Counted from the first letter of the stretch, positions 34,624 through 46,194 are shown. The stretch is DNA of 64,000 bases from Methanobacterium sp. UBA353 (GCA_002496805.1 DALO01000011.1:28068-92067), one strand, 5' to 3'. The notes: generated by a model from the letters alone, not told the origin. Made by a program: numbers and translations.

Positions 34624-35067
34624 TTAATCTATTTTATAGTTAATTACATCTCCAAAAGTATCATATCCCACTATACTTTCTTCAATGTAAGGGCTGGCAA
34701 TTATCAAATGGAACAACCCATTTTTGGAAAAGAAATACAGGTCCTCAGAAGAAGGAGTAGCACTCGGAATGGGATGGCTATGAACTGATCCCACCGTGCC
34801 AGTAGTCATGGGCATCATGAATAAATTCATTACCGCGCTATGATTTGATGTTTCACCAGGTAAAAAAACAAGTCCTTCTATCCTCAAAATTCCATCACTA
34901 ATTTTCCCTTCCAACATAGCCATAAATTCAAGAGGATGGGATTGTCTGGCTATCTGGATTATCTCTTCTACAACTTCTCGGGGGATGATGATTTCATGGA
35001 ATCTTTTTTTCTGATTTCCCAGGAAAATACCCATCAATTTGTTCATCCAGCTTTTCTTTTCATTCAT
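34624..35067 (-). CDS. JAMM/MPN-domain metalloprotease-like protein
   Basis: The 147-residue protein has the JAMM zinc motif complete: Glu in [11 protein letters not shown], the His pair and Asp in [20 protein letters not shown] (HxHx10D), so it should be an active isopeptidase-type enzyme. In archaea such proteins remove small ubiquitin-like modifiers (SAMPs) or release sulfur-carrier proteins from targets. The N-terminal 30 residues are basic and variable. No ubiquitin-like gene lies in the window. The start lacks a clear ribosome binding site. Confidence 0.88.
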   Translation of the reverse strand: MNEKKSWMNKLMGIFLGNQKKRFHEIIIPREVVEEIIQIARQSHPLEFMAMLEGKISDGILRIEGLVFLPGETSNHSAVMNLFMMPMTTGTVGSVHSHPIPSATPSSEDLYFFSKNGLFHLIIASPYIEESIVGYDTFGDVINYKID

Positions 35068-35236
35068 AGGATCAAATTAATTTATAGATTAGTACTTAAA
35101 CTGTGTGGGATGACATCTTATTAACCTAACAGAACTGTTAATTAATAATTGTATAGGCCGGTTCTAGATTGAAATACCATCGAAGTATACGATTATTGTT
35201 ATGAACTTATACTACATCCGCATATTAGTGAATCAT

Positions 35237-35983
35237 TTATTCTAGCAGTGATTTTTCAAGGAAGAAGTTTTCATCAAAACGGGGCAACTCCCAATCAATT
35301 GTAATTTTTTTTCGTTCTGATTTGACTTTTTCCTGAGAAAGAGGATTCAGACCCTCAACCTGAATCTTTTTTTTATATAATCCAATCCCTCTTTTCTGCC
35401 AAGTAGGCATCATGGCAAGATTTATGCCTTCAGAGAAAAGTAGATCATGTAACTGTCTGCTCTTTTTCTTGTGCAGAATTTCCATAGCTTCAGTTTTTGA
35501 ATGTTTTTTCCTTAATGTCCAGTATGAGTATCCATTTAAACAGTTTCGCCATGCTTCCATCTGTCTTCCCTGGAAGTATGCAATAATACCTTTATTTGAG
35601 AGCGGGATCACCCTTGAATCAAATGAAACAGGTGTATTTTTCTTTAATATTTTATAATATTTATTTTTGGCCATGATTTCACGTGTAAATGCCCCACTCA
35701 GGAAACTGGCCATAACTGAATCGATTTTTTCCACTCTCCCACCAAAGGGCACATCCTTTAGGAGCATATTAATTTCATCAGAAAAAATGTAAATAAATCT
35801 GGGATTAAACTCTTTAAACAGATTGTAAGATGTTTCTGAGAGAATTTCGACAAATTCGATGTCATAAGGTTTTTCAAACTCCAATTTACGAGATAATTGG
35901 GAAAAATTCCTGCCATCAAGTCTTACCACAATATTTGAAGTACAGGGAACTTTCAAACTGGAAAATATTTCACATTCCTTCAT
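35237..35983 (-). CDS. Thg1-like tRNA 3'-5' nucleotide transferase
   Basis: The 248-residue protein belongs to the tRNA-His guanylyltransferase family: [17 protein letters not shown] (first metal Asp), [20 protein letters not shown] (second Asp-Glu pair), MASFLSGAF and [20 protein letters not shown]. Eukaryotic Thg1 adds G-1 to tRNA-His. Archaeal Thg1-like proteins can also repair 5'-truncated tRNAs by template-dependent 3'-5' polymerisation. No ribosome binding site is clear before ATG 35983. It stands alone. Confidence 0.9.
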   Translation of the reverse strand: MKECEIFSSLKVPCTSNIVVRLDGRNFSQLSRKLEFEKPYDIEFVEILSETSYNLFKEFNPRFIYIFSDEINMLLKDVPFGGRVEKIDSVMASFLSGAFTREIMAKNKYYKILKKNTPVSFDSRVIPLSNKGIIAYFQGRQMEAWRNCLNGYSYWTLRKKHSKTEAMEILHKKKSRQLHDLLFSEGINLAMMPTWQKRGIGLYKKKIQVEGLNPLSQEKVKSERKKITIDWELPRFDENFFLEKSLLE

Positions 35984-36213
35984 ATAATCAGCAAACGTCT
36001 GTTTGATTGTTTGGATAGTTTTTTTAGAAAAGTTCTGGAATAATAATGGTTTAGATCATTTTCACTTCTAAATATAATGAGTGTTATAAAATATGTATGT
36101 AAAATATTAACACCGTGCTTTGATCTCAGTTGAAATTCAGAAAACATCTCTTGAAGATGATGAGTATTATGTACAATATTCTTTTTTTTGTTTATGGAAA
36201 AATAGGTTTGATT

Positions 36214-36978
36214 TTAAGTTCCCACCAAGAAATTTTCATTTAGGCTGTTTAGTAGTTTAATAGCGGAGTAAGCAGCTAAAACACTCGTTTTAGGATTCAT
36301 AGAACATCTAATATTGCTGGTGATAGTGTGAAATTCCCCAAAATCTCCCATTACCTCCAATTCATGCATATTCCGATCAACATTGGGGTCAGCAATGATT
36401 TTAACTTCAATTTCTTGACCAGCAGCCATGCTAACGGTAGCAGCAACATTGATGTTTAATGGGAACTTTTGAACTGCTTCGCTGGCTTTTCCCTGATACA
36501 ATATTGTTTCTTTATCAGTGGTGATCCCTAATGAACGGGGTGGTTTTCGAGTTACTAAGGTTACTCCTTGAATTTTACCTAAAGAAGCTGCTTTAATTCC
36601 ATCCAATCCCACTATGGCACCTGAAGGAGCATATACTCTGCAATTATTTTTTTTTGCCAGTTTTTCCAGTTTAAATCTAGTTTCAGGATTTAAAAGGCCT
36701 CCCACGCTCATGACTATAACATCTTTGCCTTTTTTTAGAATGGTGGGAACCATTTCTTCCACTGCTTGGGGTGATGCAGCTTCAATTACCATGTCAACAT
36801 GGCTTAACATGTCTTCCATGTCCAGAACTACCCTTCCATCAACTTGTGAGGCCAGGTTTTCAGCTCTTTCCATGTCACGATCATAAAAATATTTTATTTC
36901 AACGCCAAGCTTTCCTTCACAAGCAAAATTCGTAATGATATTAGCTATGGCGCCGCATCCCAAGATGCCAACTTTCAT
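36214..36978 (-). CDS. nadX: L-aspartate dehydrogenase
   Basis: The 254-residue NAD(P)-dependent enzyme oxidises L-aspartate to iminoaspartate, the first precursor of the NAD pyridine ring. It has the Rossmann start [52 protein letters not shown], and the [11 protein letters not shown] and catalytic-region [12 protein letters not shown] segments. It directly follows the PRC-barrel gene: the PRC stop (36979-36981) abuts its ATG, with GGAGACTTAG as ribosome binding site, so the two are cotranscribed. Confidence 0.95.
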   Translation of the reverse strand: MKVGILGCGAIANIITNFACEGKLGVEIKYFYDRDMERAENLASQVDGRVVLDMEDMLSHVDMVIEAASPQAVEEMVPTILKKGKDVIVMSVGGLLNPETRFKLEKLAKKNNCRVYAPSGAIVGLDGIKAASLGKIQGVTLVTRKPPRSLGITTDKETILYQGKASEAVQKFPLNINVAATVSMAAGQEIEVKIIADPNVDRNMHELEVMGDFGEFHTITSNIRCSMNPKTSVLAAYSAIKLLNSLNENFLVGT

Positions 36979-37308
36979 CTAAGTCTCCGCGCTGGCAGAT
37001 ACGCTGGATTCCTTAATCTCTGGACTAATTAGTAAAATATCTCCCACTGCTTGAACTCTGTCATAAGGTATTTCCACAGTTCCTTCTTCTTTCAAAGGCC
37101 TAATTTCATCACCTTCAGGAACTATTCTTATGCTTTTAGTTATAACATCTTTAATACCAACAGTTTTTTTGTCAGGATTCATGGCAACAGCTTTTAGAGT
37201 TGAAACCCTACCTTTTTTAATATTTAAGATCACGTCCTGAATGCGTCCCACGTACTTTCCGCGGGTGGTGTATACGTCTAAGTTGTATAGATTAGTTAAT
37301 TCCACCAT
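36979..37308 (-). CDS. PRC-barrel domain protein
   Basis: A protein of about 109 residues with a single PRC-barrel fold: LYNLDVYTTRGKYVGRIQDV, RVSTLKAVAMNPDKKTVGIK, then VEIPYDRVQAVGDILLISPE. PRC barrels occur in ribosome-maturation and photosynthetic proteins and in stand-alone archaeal proteins such as CdvA-type partners; no role is known for this one. GAGGTGG supports ATG 37308 rather than 37323. Linkage to aspartate dehydrogenase is by position only. Confidence 0.85.
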   Translation of the reverse strand: MVELTNLYNLDVYTTRGKYVGRIQDVILNIKKGRVSTLKAVAMNPDKKTVGIKDVITKSIRIVPEGDEIRPLKEEGTVEIPYDRVQAVGDILLISPEIKESSVSASAET

Positions 37309-37628
37309 ATTTCCACCTCTCATTTTTTGGCAATGCCCTGGATCTTTTGATACTCACCCACATTCATCTCAGGGGGTACCATTAACTAAATTAAATTAAA
37401 ACCTTCCCTGTACTTAAAGATTTCGAAAGAAAAGGTTATTGTAACCAGAAATTTATGGTAGCACCGGTAAATCAAGTAGGTTTTTCAATAGTTTTAATAA
37501 TAATCTAAAGATAAAGTGTATAGACATAATTAGGAGGGAATGCATAAAACTAATGAAACTCCCTCATTATTTAAGATGTCAAGTTGATTAACATTGACTA
37601 TTGTAACAATTTCTAATTTGGTGCTCGA
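37309..37628. other. Divergent intergenic region, no gene seen
   Basis: These 320 bases separate the minus-strand PRC-barrel gene from the plus-strand EMAP-domain gene. They hold AT-rich promoter-like stretches. A possible GAGGGA/TCCCTC stem sits at about 37534-37565, next to a 14-codon ORF that I do not consider real. I see no conserved RNA structure. Confidence 0.35.
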
Positions 37629-38357
37629 ATGTGGGATACAAGTAAAGATTACCGACTTTTGGTAGCAGAAAAATCAGTTGAACTTTTCCTAAAGACCATT
37701 GAAGGAGCTAATCTAAAGGGTAAATGGAATAAAAAACAGATATTACAATCTTCCAGAAAGATGAAATCAGAGATTCAGACTCTTTACTATTCATATATAT
37801 CCCCGTCTGAAATGGCGGAAACCCCACAATTGACTTTTTTAGAGGAACAAGTAATGGAAATAATTACAGCTCTGGGAGGAAAACTATGGTACCAACAATT
37901 TCTCGAATTAGCTGCTCGGGATGAGAAGGAAAAGCTGGAAGAAGCTTTAGCCAAAATTAAATTTTTCCTCAATACAATTTCTGGGCTAAAATCACGCCTT
38001 TGTTTGGGCCAAATAAAAGATCCAGTCATGGGTATTGATATTAAAAAAGGAGAAATATTAAGCGTATCAAAGCACCCAAAGGCTGATAAATTATTAGTAT
38101 GTAATGTAAATTTACATAAACGAGCTATCACCGTGATAACAAATGATTTGGAAGTAAAAGAACAAAATCAAGTGGCGATTGCGTTGCTTCCACCTGAAGT
38201 TTTCATGGGCATAACCAGTGAAGGTATGTTTTTAGGAGATGGTCAAGGAGTTTTGAAAGATTTAAAAGGAGATATTGGGGAAATACCTAAAGGTATTCCT
38301 CTTATTGCTTTAAATGAAGTACGAAATATTGTTGAAGCATTTTTAAAGGATAAATAA
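37629..38357 (+). CDS. RNA-binding protein with C-terminal EMAP/tRNA-binding domain (COG2517)
   Basis: The 242-residue protein has a helical N-terminal region ([40 protein letters not shown]) and a C-terminal OB-fold tRNA-binding domain from about residue 130: [20 protein letters not shown], then [17 protein letters not shown] and [20 protein letters not shown]. This domain occurs in methionyl- and phenylalanyl-tRNA synthetases and in EMAP-II/Trbp111, where it captures tRNA elbows. The methanogen family is uncharacterised. It is convergent with cofA, with five bases between stops. Confidence 0.87.
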   Translation: MWDTSKDYRLLVAEKSVELFLKTIEGANLKGKWNKKQILQSSRKMKSEIQTLYYSYISPSEMAETPQLTFLEEQVMEIITALGGKLWYQQFLELAARDEKEKLEEALAKIKFFLNTISGLKSRLCLGQIKDPVMGIDIKKGEILSVSKHPKADKLLVCNVNLHKRAITVITNDLEVKEQNQVAIALLPPEVFMGITSEGMFLGDGQGVLKDLKGDIGEIPKGIPLIALNEVRNIVEAFLKDK

Positions 38358-38362
38358 TAATT

Positions 38363-39769
38363 TTATCCAATAACTACAAGTTTGCAACGAGTCATATCTT
38401 CAACAGCATATTTGACTCCTTCTTTTCCAATCCCACTCAGTTTAAATCCTCCGAAAGGCATATTATCTGTTCGGAATGTGGGTTGTTTATTTATCAGTAC
38501 AGAACCAGCTTCAATCCCCTGAACTGCTTTTTTGGCTTGTTCAATACTTCTTGTAAAAACACCAGCTTGTAATCCATAGGGGGTATTGTTAGAAACTCTA
38601 ATAGCTTCATCTAAATCTTTAACCCTAATAATAGGAGATATTGGACCAAAAGTTTCATTTTGGACCAACTCCATTTCTTGATGAACGTTATCAATAACAG
38701 TGGGTTCATAAAATGCACCTTTTCGTTTACCGCCACAAAGAAGTTGAGCTCCATTTTTTATAGCATCATCAACCACTTTTTCCACCATGATAGCCGATTT
38801 TTCACTAATTAATGGCCCAATATCTGTTTCAGAGTCCATCGGATCTCCCATTTTCAGTTTTTTTGTTAGGGAAACAAGTTGTTCTGCAAACTGGTCGGCA
38901 ATTTTTTCATGAAGTATGATACGTTTCACAGCGATACAAACTTGTCCGGCGTTGAGATAAGAACCATTAACTGCTGCTGATACAGCAGCATCCAGATTTG
39001 CATCGTCTAAAACTATTAAAGGATCGTTTCCCCCTAATTCTAATGTCAATTTTTTCATTCCCGCCTTTTGGGCAATGGAAAGGCCAGTGGAAACACTTCC
39101 AGTGAAAGATATTTTATTTATCAGGGGGTTGGTAATGATTTCTTGTCCCAGAACATTAGAATTACCAGTTACTGAGTTCACTGCTCCGTCAGGAAGATGC
39201 CTCCCCATGATCTCTGCCATTTTCAGAGCAGATAAAGGGGCTTTAGATGATGGTTTAAAAACCACAGTATTTTTAGCTGCCAGTGCAGGTGCCAATTTAT
39301 GAATAGCCAAATTGACAGGGTAGTTAAAAGGAGTTATTGCCGCAACTACGCCTAAAGGGATCTTTATAGTAAAGCCAAAAACATTTTTACCAGCTATGGC
39401 GGCATCCATTGGGATAGTTTCTCCATAAATCCGTTTTGATTCTTCTGCTGCCATAAGTATGGTTTGTAGGGATCTATCCATTTCTATTTTGGAATCTCGA
39501 ATTGGTTTGCCTGTTTCAAGACATATTAGTTCTGATATTTCCTTAGACTTTTCCTTCAATTCCTGATAAATATCGTAAAGTATCCGAGACAACTTACGGG
39601 AGGACATGTCCCTCATTGTTTTTTTTGCTTTAAATGCAGCATCGATAGCATTTTTGGCGTCAGAATTATCTCCCAGGGGCACATGATCCACAATTTCATT
39701 ATTGAAAGGGTTTATAACTGCGATATGCTCTTTTTTATCAATTAATTTCCCGTTAATGAACATTTTCAT
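38363..39769 (-). CDS. cofA: NAD-dependent aldehyde dehydrogenase, probable lactaldehyde dehydrogenase
   Basis: The 468-residue aldehyde dehydrogenase has [20 protein letters not shown], the NAD-binding [16 protein letters not shown], the Glu in [16 protein letters not shown], the catalytic Cys in [12 protein letters not shown] and [12 protein letters not shown]. Length and overall sequence match methanogen CofA, which oxidises L-lactaldehyde to L-lactate for coenzyme F420 synthesis. Other aldehyde substrates cannot be ruled out from sequence. AGGATGAT precedes ATG 39769; an internal ATG at 39763 is an alternative start. Confidence 0.85.
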   Translation of the reverse strand: MKMFINGKLIDKKEHIAVINPFNNEIVDHVPLGDNSDAKNAIDAAFKAKKTMRDMSSRKLSRILYDIYQELKEKSKEISELICLETGKPIRDSKIEMDRSLQTILMAAEESKRIYGETIPMDAAIAGKNVFGFTIKIPLGVVAAITPFNYPVNLAIHKLAPALAAKNTVVFKPSSKAPLSALKMAEIMGRHLPDGAVNSVTGNSNVLGQEIITNPLINKISFTGSVSTGLSIAQKAGMKKLTLELGGNDPLIVLDDANLDAAVSAAVNGSYLNAGQVCIAVKRIILHEKIADQFAEQLVSLTKKLKMGDPMDSETDIGPLISEKSAIMVEKVVDDAIKNGAQLLCGGKRKGAFYEPTVIDNVHQEMELVQNETFGPISPIIRVKDLDEAIRVSNNTPYGLQAGVFTRSIEQAKKAVQGIEAGSVLINKQPTFRTDNMPFGGFKLSGIGKEGVKYAVEDMTRCKLVVIG

Positions 39770-39898
39770 GGTATCATCCTAAAAATAGAAAAAAAAATAA
39801 AAATTAATGTAGTTAGTGAATTGCTTTTTTTCATTCAGTTAACGAATTTTTTGGGAAAAATTGGTGTATCGCTTTTTAGATTTTCCAAATTTCTAATT

Positions 39899-40096
39899 TT
39901 ATGTAAAGGTTGAATCTATCTTTTGGAGTTCTTTTTCAACGGTTTGCACTTCACTACCATTGACTAATTCCTCACCCATATCATTAATGTAATTTCTGTA
40001 TACAATAAGTGCAATTATTACTATTACCAATATTCCCCCAAATATCAATACAAATTCGGCAGCTGTCTGGGCTGCTTCGTCTTCTATTATTCCCAT
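39899..40096 (-). CDS. Type IV pilin-like protein with class III signal peptide
   Basis: The 65-residue protein begins with a short charged leader (MGIIEDEAA) followed by QTAAEFVLIFGGILVIVIIA, an archaeal class III signal: cleavage by an EppA-like peptidase is expected just before the Gln, and the Glu at mature +5 precedes the hydrophobic assembly helix. The remaining 30 residues form a minimal acidic head. GGGAGTGAT before ATG 40096 sets the start. It lies 30 bases after a TadC/FlaJ-like membrane gene, so it is probably a pilus or adhesive filament subunit. Confidence 0.82.
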   Translation of the reverse strand: MGIIEDEAAQTAAEFVLIFGGILVIVIIALIVYRNYINDMGEELVNGSEVQTVEKELQKIDSTFT

Positions 40097-40126
40097 ATTT
40101 ATCACTCCCATATAAAATGTCATTAA

Positions 40127-41059
40127 TTAAGTTCCGAGAATCATTGGTGCAATTATTCCCATTAACCAAAATATTCCAGTAGCTGCTGGAACCAGCAATA
40201 ATGCGAATTTGACTCCTTTTCTTGGGCTCCCATATAAAACTATTCCCATTAAAATGCCGGCAATTATTGAGTGGATAACTATATATCCAAAGGCACCTGT
40301 CTCAGCAGCACCTGCAAGTGGGTTGGCCTTTCCGGCAGATTCAATGAAGGTAGAATATGCCATTATCATCCCTAATGCAAATGGAGCGGCGATTACAGCA
40401 GCAATTAAAAGGAACATCACTGACATCATGACATTGGCTTTTCTTTCTCTCTGCAATGCTAGAACAGCTCTTAGATCTTCAGCCACTGTTTCAACAACAT
40501 CTGCAAGACTACCTCCAACTCTTCTACCTTCTATGATCATTCTGAAGGTCCTGTCCAATGTTTTTGATTTAAGGCGTTCACTCATCCCTAAAAGAGCGTC
40601 TTCAAATGTACTTCCAATTTTAATCTCAATCACTGCTCTTTTTAGTTCATCAGTTAATGGACCTTCTCCGTGTTTGGAGATATCTTCCATGGCTGTTTCA
40701 ACACCTATTCCAGAACGTAATAATGATGATATTTGTCTTAAAAAGTCAGGAGTATTCTGTTCAATGGAATCAATCCTGCGTTCCATCATAAAAAATAAAT
40801 AAGCAAATATAAATCCAGTTGGTGCAACTAAACCAAGAATGAAAGCTGTTATGGGATTTTGACCCAACGCTAGAAATGCTACTGTGAGAAATCCCCCAGT
40901 AAGAATTCCCACGCCTATAAGCAGGGTTATAAGATCAGATGCTTTAACGTACATCCCAGAACGAATAAGGGTTTCTTGTAATCGAATCATCCATTTATCT
41001 GGAAAAATACTATCAATACTATTGGATATTGGTGACAGTGCAGAGGGTATGAGAGCCAT
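40127..41059 (-). CDS. Type II secretion F-domain protein (TadC/FlaJ-like pilus platform)
   Basis: The 310-residue inner-membrane protein has the T2SSF core: [60 protein letters not shown], and several membrane helices around it ([39 protein letters not shown]). Such proteins form the platform on which a secretion ATPase drives pilin assembly. GGTG precedes the ATG. The cognate ATPase is probably the one at 48.8 kb, next to a second F-domain protein; the two proteins together would mirror the TadB/TadC pair. Confidence 0.88.
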   Translation of the reverse strand: MALIPSALSPISNSIDSIFPDKWMIRLQETLIRSGMYVKASDLITLLIGVGILTGGFLTVAFLALGQNPITAFILGLVAPTGFIFAYLFFMMERRIDSIEQNTPDFLRQISSLLRSGIGVETAMEDISKHGEGPLTDELKRAVIEIKIGSTFEDALLGMSERLKSKTLDRTFRMIIEGRRVGGSLADVVETVAEDLRAVLALQRERKANVMMSVMFLLIAAVIAAPFALGMIMAYSTFIESAGKANPLAGAAETGAFGYIVIHSIIAGILMGIVLYGSPRKGVKFALLLVPAATGIFWLMGIIAPMILGT

Positions 41060-41240
41060 TTTTTCACCTTAAGATTATAATGATAAATTATATGGTTTTA
41101 TTAGTATATTTATAATTGTCTTTATAATATTATAAAAGAAGTATATATTATTTTACCTAATTCCATCTCTTACAATTACAATGACAGTATAATATATGAT
41201 TTTTATGTTGTTCTGGAACTACTTGAAAATATTTAATCTT

Positions 41241-42263
41241 CTATGCATTGTTAAAGAAAGATTTTCTTGGTAAGTTAGTTAAAATTTTTGCCCTGTTTTT
41301 TATTAGGACCATATCCTCAACTCTTAGACCAATTTTCCCTTCCAAATATATTCCTGGTTCAACTGTTACCACCATCCCTTTTTCTAATTTTTCATCACTT
41401 TTCGCAGATAATGATGGTTTTTCATGAACTTCTAATCCCACCCCATGTCCGGTAGAATGTATGAAATACTCTCCATAACCATATTCTTCAATAACACCCC
41501 TAACCACATTATCCACATGGGCTGCTTTTATTCCTGGTTTAATAAGTTTTATTGCTTCTTTTTGAGCATCTAAGAGTATAGAAAGTATTTCTTCCTCTTT
41601 TTTATTTTTAATTATGCTACGGGTGATATCTGAAGCGTAATTCTGGTATAAAGCACCCCAATCTATTATTAAGGGGGTTTCCAACTTTTGTGATGATGAA
41701 GATGCATGGGGAAGGCTTGATCTAGGTCCGGAGGCTACTATTGTTTCGAAAGGTGTTTGCACAGAGCCTGCTTTGCGCATGTTATACTCCAGTTTTGCAG
41801 CTAATTCATCCTCACTACCTGAAAACTGCGATGGATCGGCCTTTATAAAGGAATCCTCTGCAATTTTAATAGCTCCTTTAATATTCTTGATCTCACTTTT
41901 TGATTTAGACATCCTCAATCTTTCAATAATCTCATTAGGTATTGTTTTAAAGTCTTCACACATTTCTTTATATGTTTTAATCGTCATGGAATTTTCTATA
42001 CCCATATTACCCTTTAAATTTTCCTTGAATTTCTTCTTAAGTTTTTTGATAGATTTAAATTCTTCTACCGGCACACAAGATTGGGTTTTAGCTGTTTCCA
42101 TGTCTAATTTCGTGGAAAAAAGTAATGGTTCATCTGTTATGATTAATACTGAGGCGCTAGAAGGTTTAAAACCAGTAACATATGCAATGTTTTCTGGTTT
42201 GAGGACAAATAATGATTCCAATCCAGACTGACGCATTTTTTCTATTATTTCTTCGATTTTCAT
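41241..42263 (-). CDS. M24 family Xaa-Pro aminopeptidase
   Basis: A peptidase of about 340 residues with a creatinase-like N-terminal domain and a pita-bread catalytic domain. Metal ligands are seen in [19 protein letters not shown] (two Asp), [15 protein letters not shown] (His) and [19 protein letters not shown] (two Glu). It removes N-terminal residues before proline. A weak GTGAT-type site precedes ATG 42263; GTG 42272 would add three residues. It stands alone between the pilus and site-2 protease genes. Confidence 0.92.
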   Translation of the reverse strand: MKIEEIIEKMRQSGLESLFVLKPENIAYVTGFKPSSASVLIITDEPLLFSTKLDMETAKTQSCVPVEEFKSIKKLKKKFKENLKGNMGIENSMTIKTYKEMCEDFKTIPNEIIERLRMSKSKSEIKNIKGAIKIAEDSFIKADPSQFSGSEDELAAKLEYNMRKAGSVQTPFETIVASGPRSSLPHASSSSQKLETPLIIDWGALYQNYASDITRSIIKNKKEEEILSILLDAQKEAIKLIKPGIKAAHVDNVVRGVIEEYGYGEYFIHSTGHGVGLEVHEKPSLSAKSDEKLEKGMVVTVEPGIYLEGKIGLRVEDMVLIKNRAKILTNLPRKSFFNNA

Positions 42264-42494
42264 GGAAATCACGGATTCCTTATAAATCTATCTCATCATC
42301 TCTTTAATTAAATTAATTATTTTTATTGAGTTTAAATTCTTTTTCAGTAAAACAGTTAAAAATAATTTTTTCTTGAACTAAACGAAGAAAATCAAACAAA
42401 TGGGTATCATTTTTTAATTTAAAGACGGGTTAAACATTCAATATCACAAAATCTATGAGATTCAGGATATCCTTGATTATTCTTGAGGAAAATT

Positions 42495-42504
42495 ATTTAT
42501 AAGT
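42495..42504 (+). promoter_or_regulatory. TATA box of the site-2 protease gene
   Basis: ATTTATAAGT lies about 28 bases before ATG 42528, which has no ribosome binding site, so a leaderless mRNA is likely. Confidence 0.5.
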
Positions 42505-42527
42505 GAGTAGAAGTTCTTTAATATACT

Positions 42528-43133
42528 ATGGTACACTTCACATCTCATGAGATCAGAGATTTAATCATCTCATTGTTAATCATTTCAGGTCTTTTTGCAT
42601 ATATTTTTAGCAGAGGCGCACCTGACACTCTTTCCTTATTCATCAGTTATTACCCAATCACTCTTGTAGCGGTAGGGTTAGGTTTCATTTTGCACGAATT
42701 AGCCCACAAATTTGTTGCTATAAAATACGGTTACTCTGCAGAATATAAGATGTGGCCGGATAAATTAGTTTTTGCAATAATATTTGCAGTTGCTGTTGGT
42801 GTTGTCTTCGCGGCCCCTGGGGCTGTTTATGTATATGGGGAGTTATCTAAGAAAGAAAATGGGATTGTATCAATTGCAGGTCCCATTACCAGTATATCAT
42901 TGGCACTAATTTTCCTCTTGTTAATGCAATTTAATGTACCTTCTTACTTATTACTACTGTTTTTCATGGGATTTTTCATTAACAGCTTTTTAGCTGTTAT
43001 AAACTTACTCCCAGTATGGGGATTAGATGGAAAAAAGGTATTAAACTGGAACATGGGTATATGGTTGGTAACGATGGGAATTGCTTTCTTACTAACCGCT
43101 TATGCCATGAACAGCATATATCAATGGTTCTAG
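42528..43133 (+). CDS. Site-2 protease (M50) family membrane metalloprotease
   Basis: The 201-residue integral membrane protein has about six helices. The zinc motif HExxH is in [17 protein letters not shown] near residue 60, and the second motif is [17 protein letters not shown] near residue 170, where the Asp is the third zinc ligand. This compact form without PDZ or CBS domains is common in archaea and cleaves transmembrane or membrane-near substrates. No partner anti-factor is adjacent; the next gene is the YcaO gene 48 bases away. Confidence 0.9.
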   Translation: MVHFTSHEIRDLIISLLIISGLFAYIFSRGAPDTLSLFISYYPITLVAVGLGFILHELAHKFVAIKYGYSAEYKMWPDKLVFAIIFAVAVGVVFAAPGAVYVYGELSKKENGIVSIAGPITSISLALIFLLLMQFNVPSYLLLLFFMGFFINSFLAVINLLPVWGLDGKKVLNWNMGIWLVTMGIAFLLTAYAMNSIYQWF

Positions 43134-43181
43134 ATAAAAACTTAATAAATTGTAACAATTTTACATTTAAATCGTGATTTG

Positions 43182-44381
43182 ATGTTTCAAGACATACCTG
43201 TAAAATATTTTGGAGGCACCCACCGGTGTCGTAATCCTGAAGAAACCATCGAAAAGGTGGAAGGTAAACTTAAAGTTGCAGGAGTTACCAGAATAACTGA
43301 AATTACCCATCTGGATCGAATTGGAATACCTGTCTATTCAGCCATCAGACCAGGGGCTGCAGAGGGTGCCGTCAGTATTTATGCTGGAAAAGGTGCCACC
43401 AAACCCCAAGCAAAGGCATCTGCAATGATGGAGGCCTTTGAAAGATATTCTGCTGAACAACAGCTAACTGATAATGAAAAAATAGTTTCAGGTCCTTTTG
43501 AAAAGATTGAAGGCGCTATAGATCCAAGATCATTAATATTACCTGTCAACAGTTATGATATTGAGAATCAGGGCATAAGTTGGGTTAAAGCGATTAATGC
43601 TGCCAATGATGAGGAGTGTTTACTACCATCTAATGCGGTTTACCATCCTTACTATCCAGATAAAGATCAATTTCTTTTCAAATCGAATACCAATGGACTG
43701 GCCTCAGGTAATGTCATAGAAGAAGCAGTGTTCCATGGGATAACAGAAGTGGTGGAAAGGGATGCATGGAGCATTTTTGAAGCACTACGTCAACCAAAAA
43801 AGGAAGTTGATTGTGAAAACACAGATAATTCATTAATTAGGGATGTTTTGGCAAAATTTCAGAATGCGGGTGTGGATATTAAGCTAGTAGATCTCACTGC
43901 GGATGTTAAAATATCTACTATGGCTGCTGTCTCGGATGACACTGTTCTAAAAGATCCTGCTCTTCTAACATTGGGAGTGGGAACTCATCTTGATCCGGAA
44001 GTTGCAGCCATCAGGGCCTTGACTGAGGTAGCTCAGAGCAGGGCAACCCAGATTCATGGAACACGTGAGGACACGACCAGAGCAGTTTTTATGCGCAAAG
44101 CAGGCTACCAACGTATGAAAAGAATTAACAAACACTGGTTCGGAGAATCAAAATGTGTTGTTCCCCTTTCTGATATTAAAAATAGGGCGAAAAAATCATT
44201 TAAAGAAGATATAGAAACTTCACTTAAACTTCTGGCACAATGTGGGTTTGATCAAGTTATATACTCTGATCTTACCAGGCCAGAAATCAATATTCCAGTT
44301 GTAAGAGTAGTTATTCCGGGAATGGAACTTTATTCCGTTGATTCGGAGAGGGTTGGTAAAAGACTCAGAAAAAATTATTAA
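43182..44381 (+). CDS. YcaO-family protein, probable McrA-glycine thioamidation enzyme
   Basis: The 399-residue YcaO ATPase has [24 protein letters not shown] sequence ([20 protein letters not shown]), then [35 protein letters not shown] and a C-terminal VYSD/RPEI segment. YcaO proteins activate peptide amides with ATP. In methanogens one member installs the thioglycine in the active site of methyl-CoM reductase. The close match in length and lack of leader peptide genes nearby favour that role over azoline natural products. No TfuA partner is adjacent. ATG 43182 is preferred to TTG 43179. Confidence 0.85.
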   Translation: MFQDIPVKYFGGTHRCRNPEETIEKVEGKLKVAGVTRITEITHLDRIGIPVYSAIRPGAAEGAVSIYAGKGATKPQAKASAMMEAFERYSAEQQLTDNEKIVSGPFEKIEGAIDPRSLILPVNSYDIENQGISWVKAINAANDEECLLPSNAVYHPYYPDKDQFLFKSNTNGLASGNVIEEAVFHGITEVVERDAWSIFEALRQPKKEVDCENTDNSLIRDVLAKFQNAGVDIKLVDLTADVKISTMAAVSDDTVLKDPALLTLGVGTHLDPEVAAIRALTEVAQSRATQIHGTREDTTRAVFMRKAGYQRMKRINKHWFGESKCVVPLSDIKNRAKKSFKEDIETSLKLLAQCGFDQVIYSDLTRPEINIPVVRVVIPGMELYSVDSERVGKRLRKNY

Positions 44382-44556
44382 ACAAACATTTTTTCTCAAA
44401 GGATTCAGTTTAAAAATAGGGTATTAATAAATTCTAGTTTTAACTAAAATCAATAATTAATTCAATCTTAATGATGATATCTAATATTATAATGAATTTA
44501 ATTGTTCAGTCCCCAAATAATCAAATCTACGATCATGTTTTTTTGGGAGGAAAAAG

Positions 44557-44898
44557 ATGAAACAAGTTATTGTTATGAGAGCAGACCTTAAAATGGGTAA
44601 AGGTAAGTTAGCAGCTCAGGCATGCCATGCAAGTATTGGAGCTTATAAAAAGGCTGATGACAGAATTATAAGAGAATGGGAGTTAAAAGGCGGTAAAAAA
44701 GTCGTTGTTCAAGTTAAAAATCAAGAAGAACTTTTTGAAGTATATGAACTGGTCAAAGCTGCTGACATCCCCAATTTCTTAGTGAAAGATGCTGGCCATA
44801 CAGAACTACCCCCATCAACCATAACTTGTCTGGGAATAGGTCCAGATAAAGATGAAAGAATAGATAAAATAACTCAGGATCTCAAGCTACTTAAATAA
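44557..44898 (+). CDS. pth2: Peptidyl-tRNA hydrolase, archaeal/eukaryotic type
   Basis: The 113-residue Pth2 enzyme frees peptides from prematurely dissociated peptidyl-tRNA. Family motifs are all present: [20 protein letters not shown] at the N-terminus, [38 protein letters not shown] and [18 protein letters not shown]. Length is exactly that of the family. GGGAGG lies eight bases before the ATG. It may be cotranscribed with mfnE 50 bases downstream. Confidence 0.96.
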   Translation: MKQVIVMRADLKMGKGKLAAQACHASIGAYKKADDRIIREWELKGGKKVVVQVKNQEELFEVYELVKAADIPNFLVKDAGHTELPPSTITCLGIGPDKDERIDKITQDLKLLK

Positions 44899-44950
44899 AA
44901 TTTGCTATTAATTAATATTGTTGTAATCTAGATGTTAATGGATGATTAGC

Positions 44951-45595
44951 ATGAAATGGGTGGTGAAAATAGGTGGGAGTCTATTCCCGGAATTTGCCAT
45001 GAAATTGGCCCAGAGACTGGTTGGACGCAATGTTTTAATAATATGTGGTGGTGGTAAGTTGGCTAACCAAATCCGCGTTTATCACAAAAAAATAAATTTT
45101 TCCCCCACTGCCGGACACAATTCAGCTATCTTGTGTATGGATATACTGGGAATTCTCATGGCAGATAAGGTTAATAATATGGAGGCGGTTAAGTCATTAG
45201 AAGAAGTTAATAAAGTGTCCAAATCAGGTAAATTACCTGTTTTACTCCCTTCCATGCTGCTGGAGGAACTGGATCCTCTTGAACACTCTTGGGGGGTGAC
45301 TTCTGATTCTATTTCACTATATATATCACAACTGTTGAATGCGAAACTATTAATAGCCACTGATGTAGATGGTATATACACCCATAATCCATCGAAAGAT
45401 GGCGCACAATTAATCAAGGAAATAAGTGCAAAAAAACTTCTAGATTTTGGTGAAACATCATTAGATGAGAGCTTTGCGGAGCTTTTACTTGAATATAAAA
45501 CTAGCTCATATGTTGTAAATGGAAAACATCCCGAAAGGGTTCTATCCATATTAGATGGTCAAAGCTCTATAAGCACGTTTATTGGAGGATATTAG
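44951..45595 (+). CDS. mfnE: Furan phosphate kinase of methanofuran synthesis (amino acid kinase fold)
   Basis: The 214-residue amino-acid-kinase-fold protein has the N-terminal [54 protein letters not shown] and [12 protein letters not shown]. It matches methanogen MfnE, which phosphorylates 5-(aminomethyl)furan-3-methanol phosphate to the diphosphate used to build methanofuran. GGATGAT supports ATG 44951 over ATG 44942. The zinc-ribbon gene begins immediately after its stop codon. Confidence 0.85.
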   Translation: MKWVVKIGGSLFPEFAMKLAQRLVGRNVLIICGGGKLANQIRVYHKKINFSPTAGHNSAILCMDILGILMADKVNNMEAVKSLEEVNKVSKSGKLPVLLPSMLLEELDPLEHSWGVTSDSISLYISQLLNAKLLIATDVDGIYTHNPSKDGAQLIKEISAKKLLDFGETSLDESFAELLLEYKTSSYVVNGKHPERVLSILDGQSSISTFIGGY

Positions 45596-45757
45596 ATGAA
45601 AAAAATTGAATGTACATCATGTAAACAAGAATTATCACCTGTTGAAACTTATGTAAAGTTTGAATGTCCAGAATGCGAAGAAATATTGTACAGGTGCCAG
45701 AAATGCCGAACATTCGGCCACATTTATGAGTGTAAATGTGGATTTAAAGGCCCATAA
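45596..45757 (+). CDS. Small zinc-ribbon RNA-binding-type protein (COG2888-like)
   Basis: A 53-residue protein starting at the base after the mfnE stop. It has paired metal knuckles: CTSC (6-9), CPEC (24-27), CQKC (34-37) and CKC (46-48), with the family signatures [10 protein letters not shown] and [14 protein letters not shown]. The last knuckle is CxC instead of the usual CxxC, one residue short. Archaeal members are two-zinc proteins thought to bind RNA or ribosomes. It lies upstream of the aEF-1beta gene, a frequent archaeal arrangement. GGAGGAT at 45583-45589 is the ribosome binding site. Confidence 0.85.
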   Translation: MKKIECTSCKQELSPVETYVKFECPECEEILYRCQKCRTFGHIYECKCGFKGP

Positions 45758-45924
45758 GTTATTAAAGCTTTATTTTCCCTAAAAATTCTAATTTTATAAT
45801 TCATAATTCGAAAATTATAAATAATCTAAATTTATTTAGGGAGATCATACTTGCTTTATTAGCTTAATAACGTTGAATTAGGGATGAAAAGTTATTAAAA
45901 TAACATAAAATGGAGGAATTAGGG

Positions 45925-46194
45925 ATGGGAGAAGTTGTTGCAACTATCAAGTTAATGCCTGAAAGTCCGGAAGTAGATATGGCCCTGGTTAAAGAAAATG
46001 TTGAAAAATCAATACCTGAAGGAGCTGAACTACACAAAATTGAGGAAGAACCTATAGCTTTTGGCTTGGTATCCCTTAATGTAATAGTGGTAGTTGATGA
46101 TGCTGAGGGTGGGACTGAGAAGATAGAAGAAATTTTCGCCCAGATTGATGATGTTGCCAGTGTGGAAGTAGTTGACATTCGCCGTTTGATGTAA
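45925..46194 (+). CDS. Translation elongation factor aEF-1 beta
   Basis: The 89-residue nucleotide exchange factor recycles aEF-1 alpha from GDP to GTP. The sequence follows the family over its full length: GEVVATIKLMPESPEVDMAL, IPEGAELHKIEEEPIAFGL, VSLNVIVVVDDAEGGTEKIE and a final VASVEVVDIRRLM. GGAGGAATTAGGG just before ATG 45925 decides the start; the upstream ATG 45910 is inside that site. Confidence 0.95.
   Translation: MGEVVATIKLMPESPEVDMALVKENVEKSIPEGAELHKIEEEPIAFGLVSLNVIVVVDDAEGGTEKIEEIFAQIDDVASVEVVDIRRLM

Noticed and set aside
37534..37602. 14-codon ORF after AGGAGGGA with a GAGGGA/TCCCTC stem
   Set aside because: The start codon is too close to the purine stretch and the stem is short; nothing supports a leader peptide.
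40209..40802. 197-codon plus-strand ORF opposite the TadC-like gene
   Set aside because: Proline- and isoleucine-rich translation typical of an antisense frame; the minus-strand protein is a clear T2SSF member.
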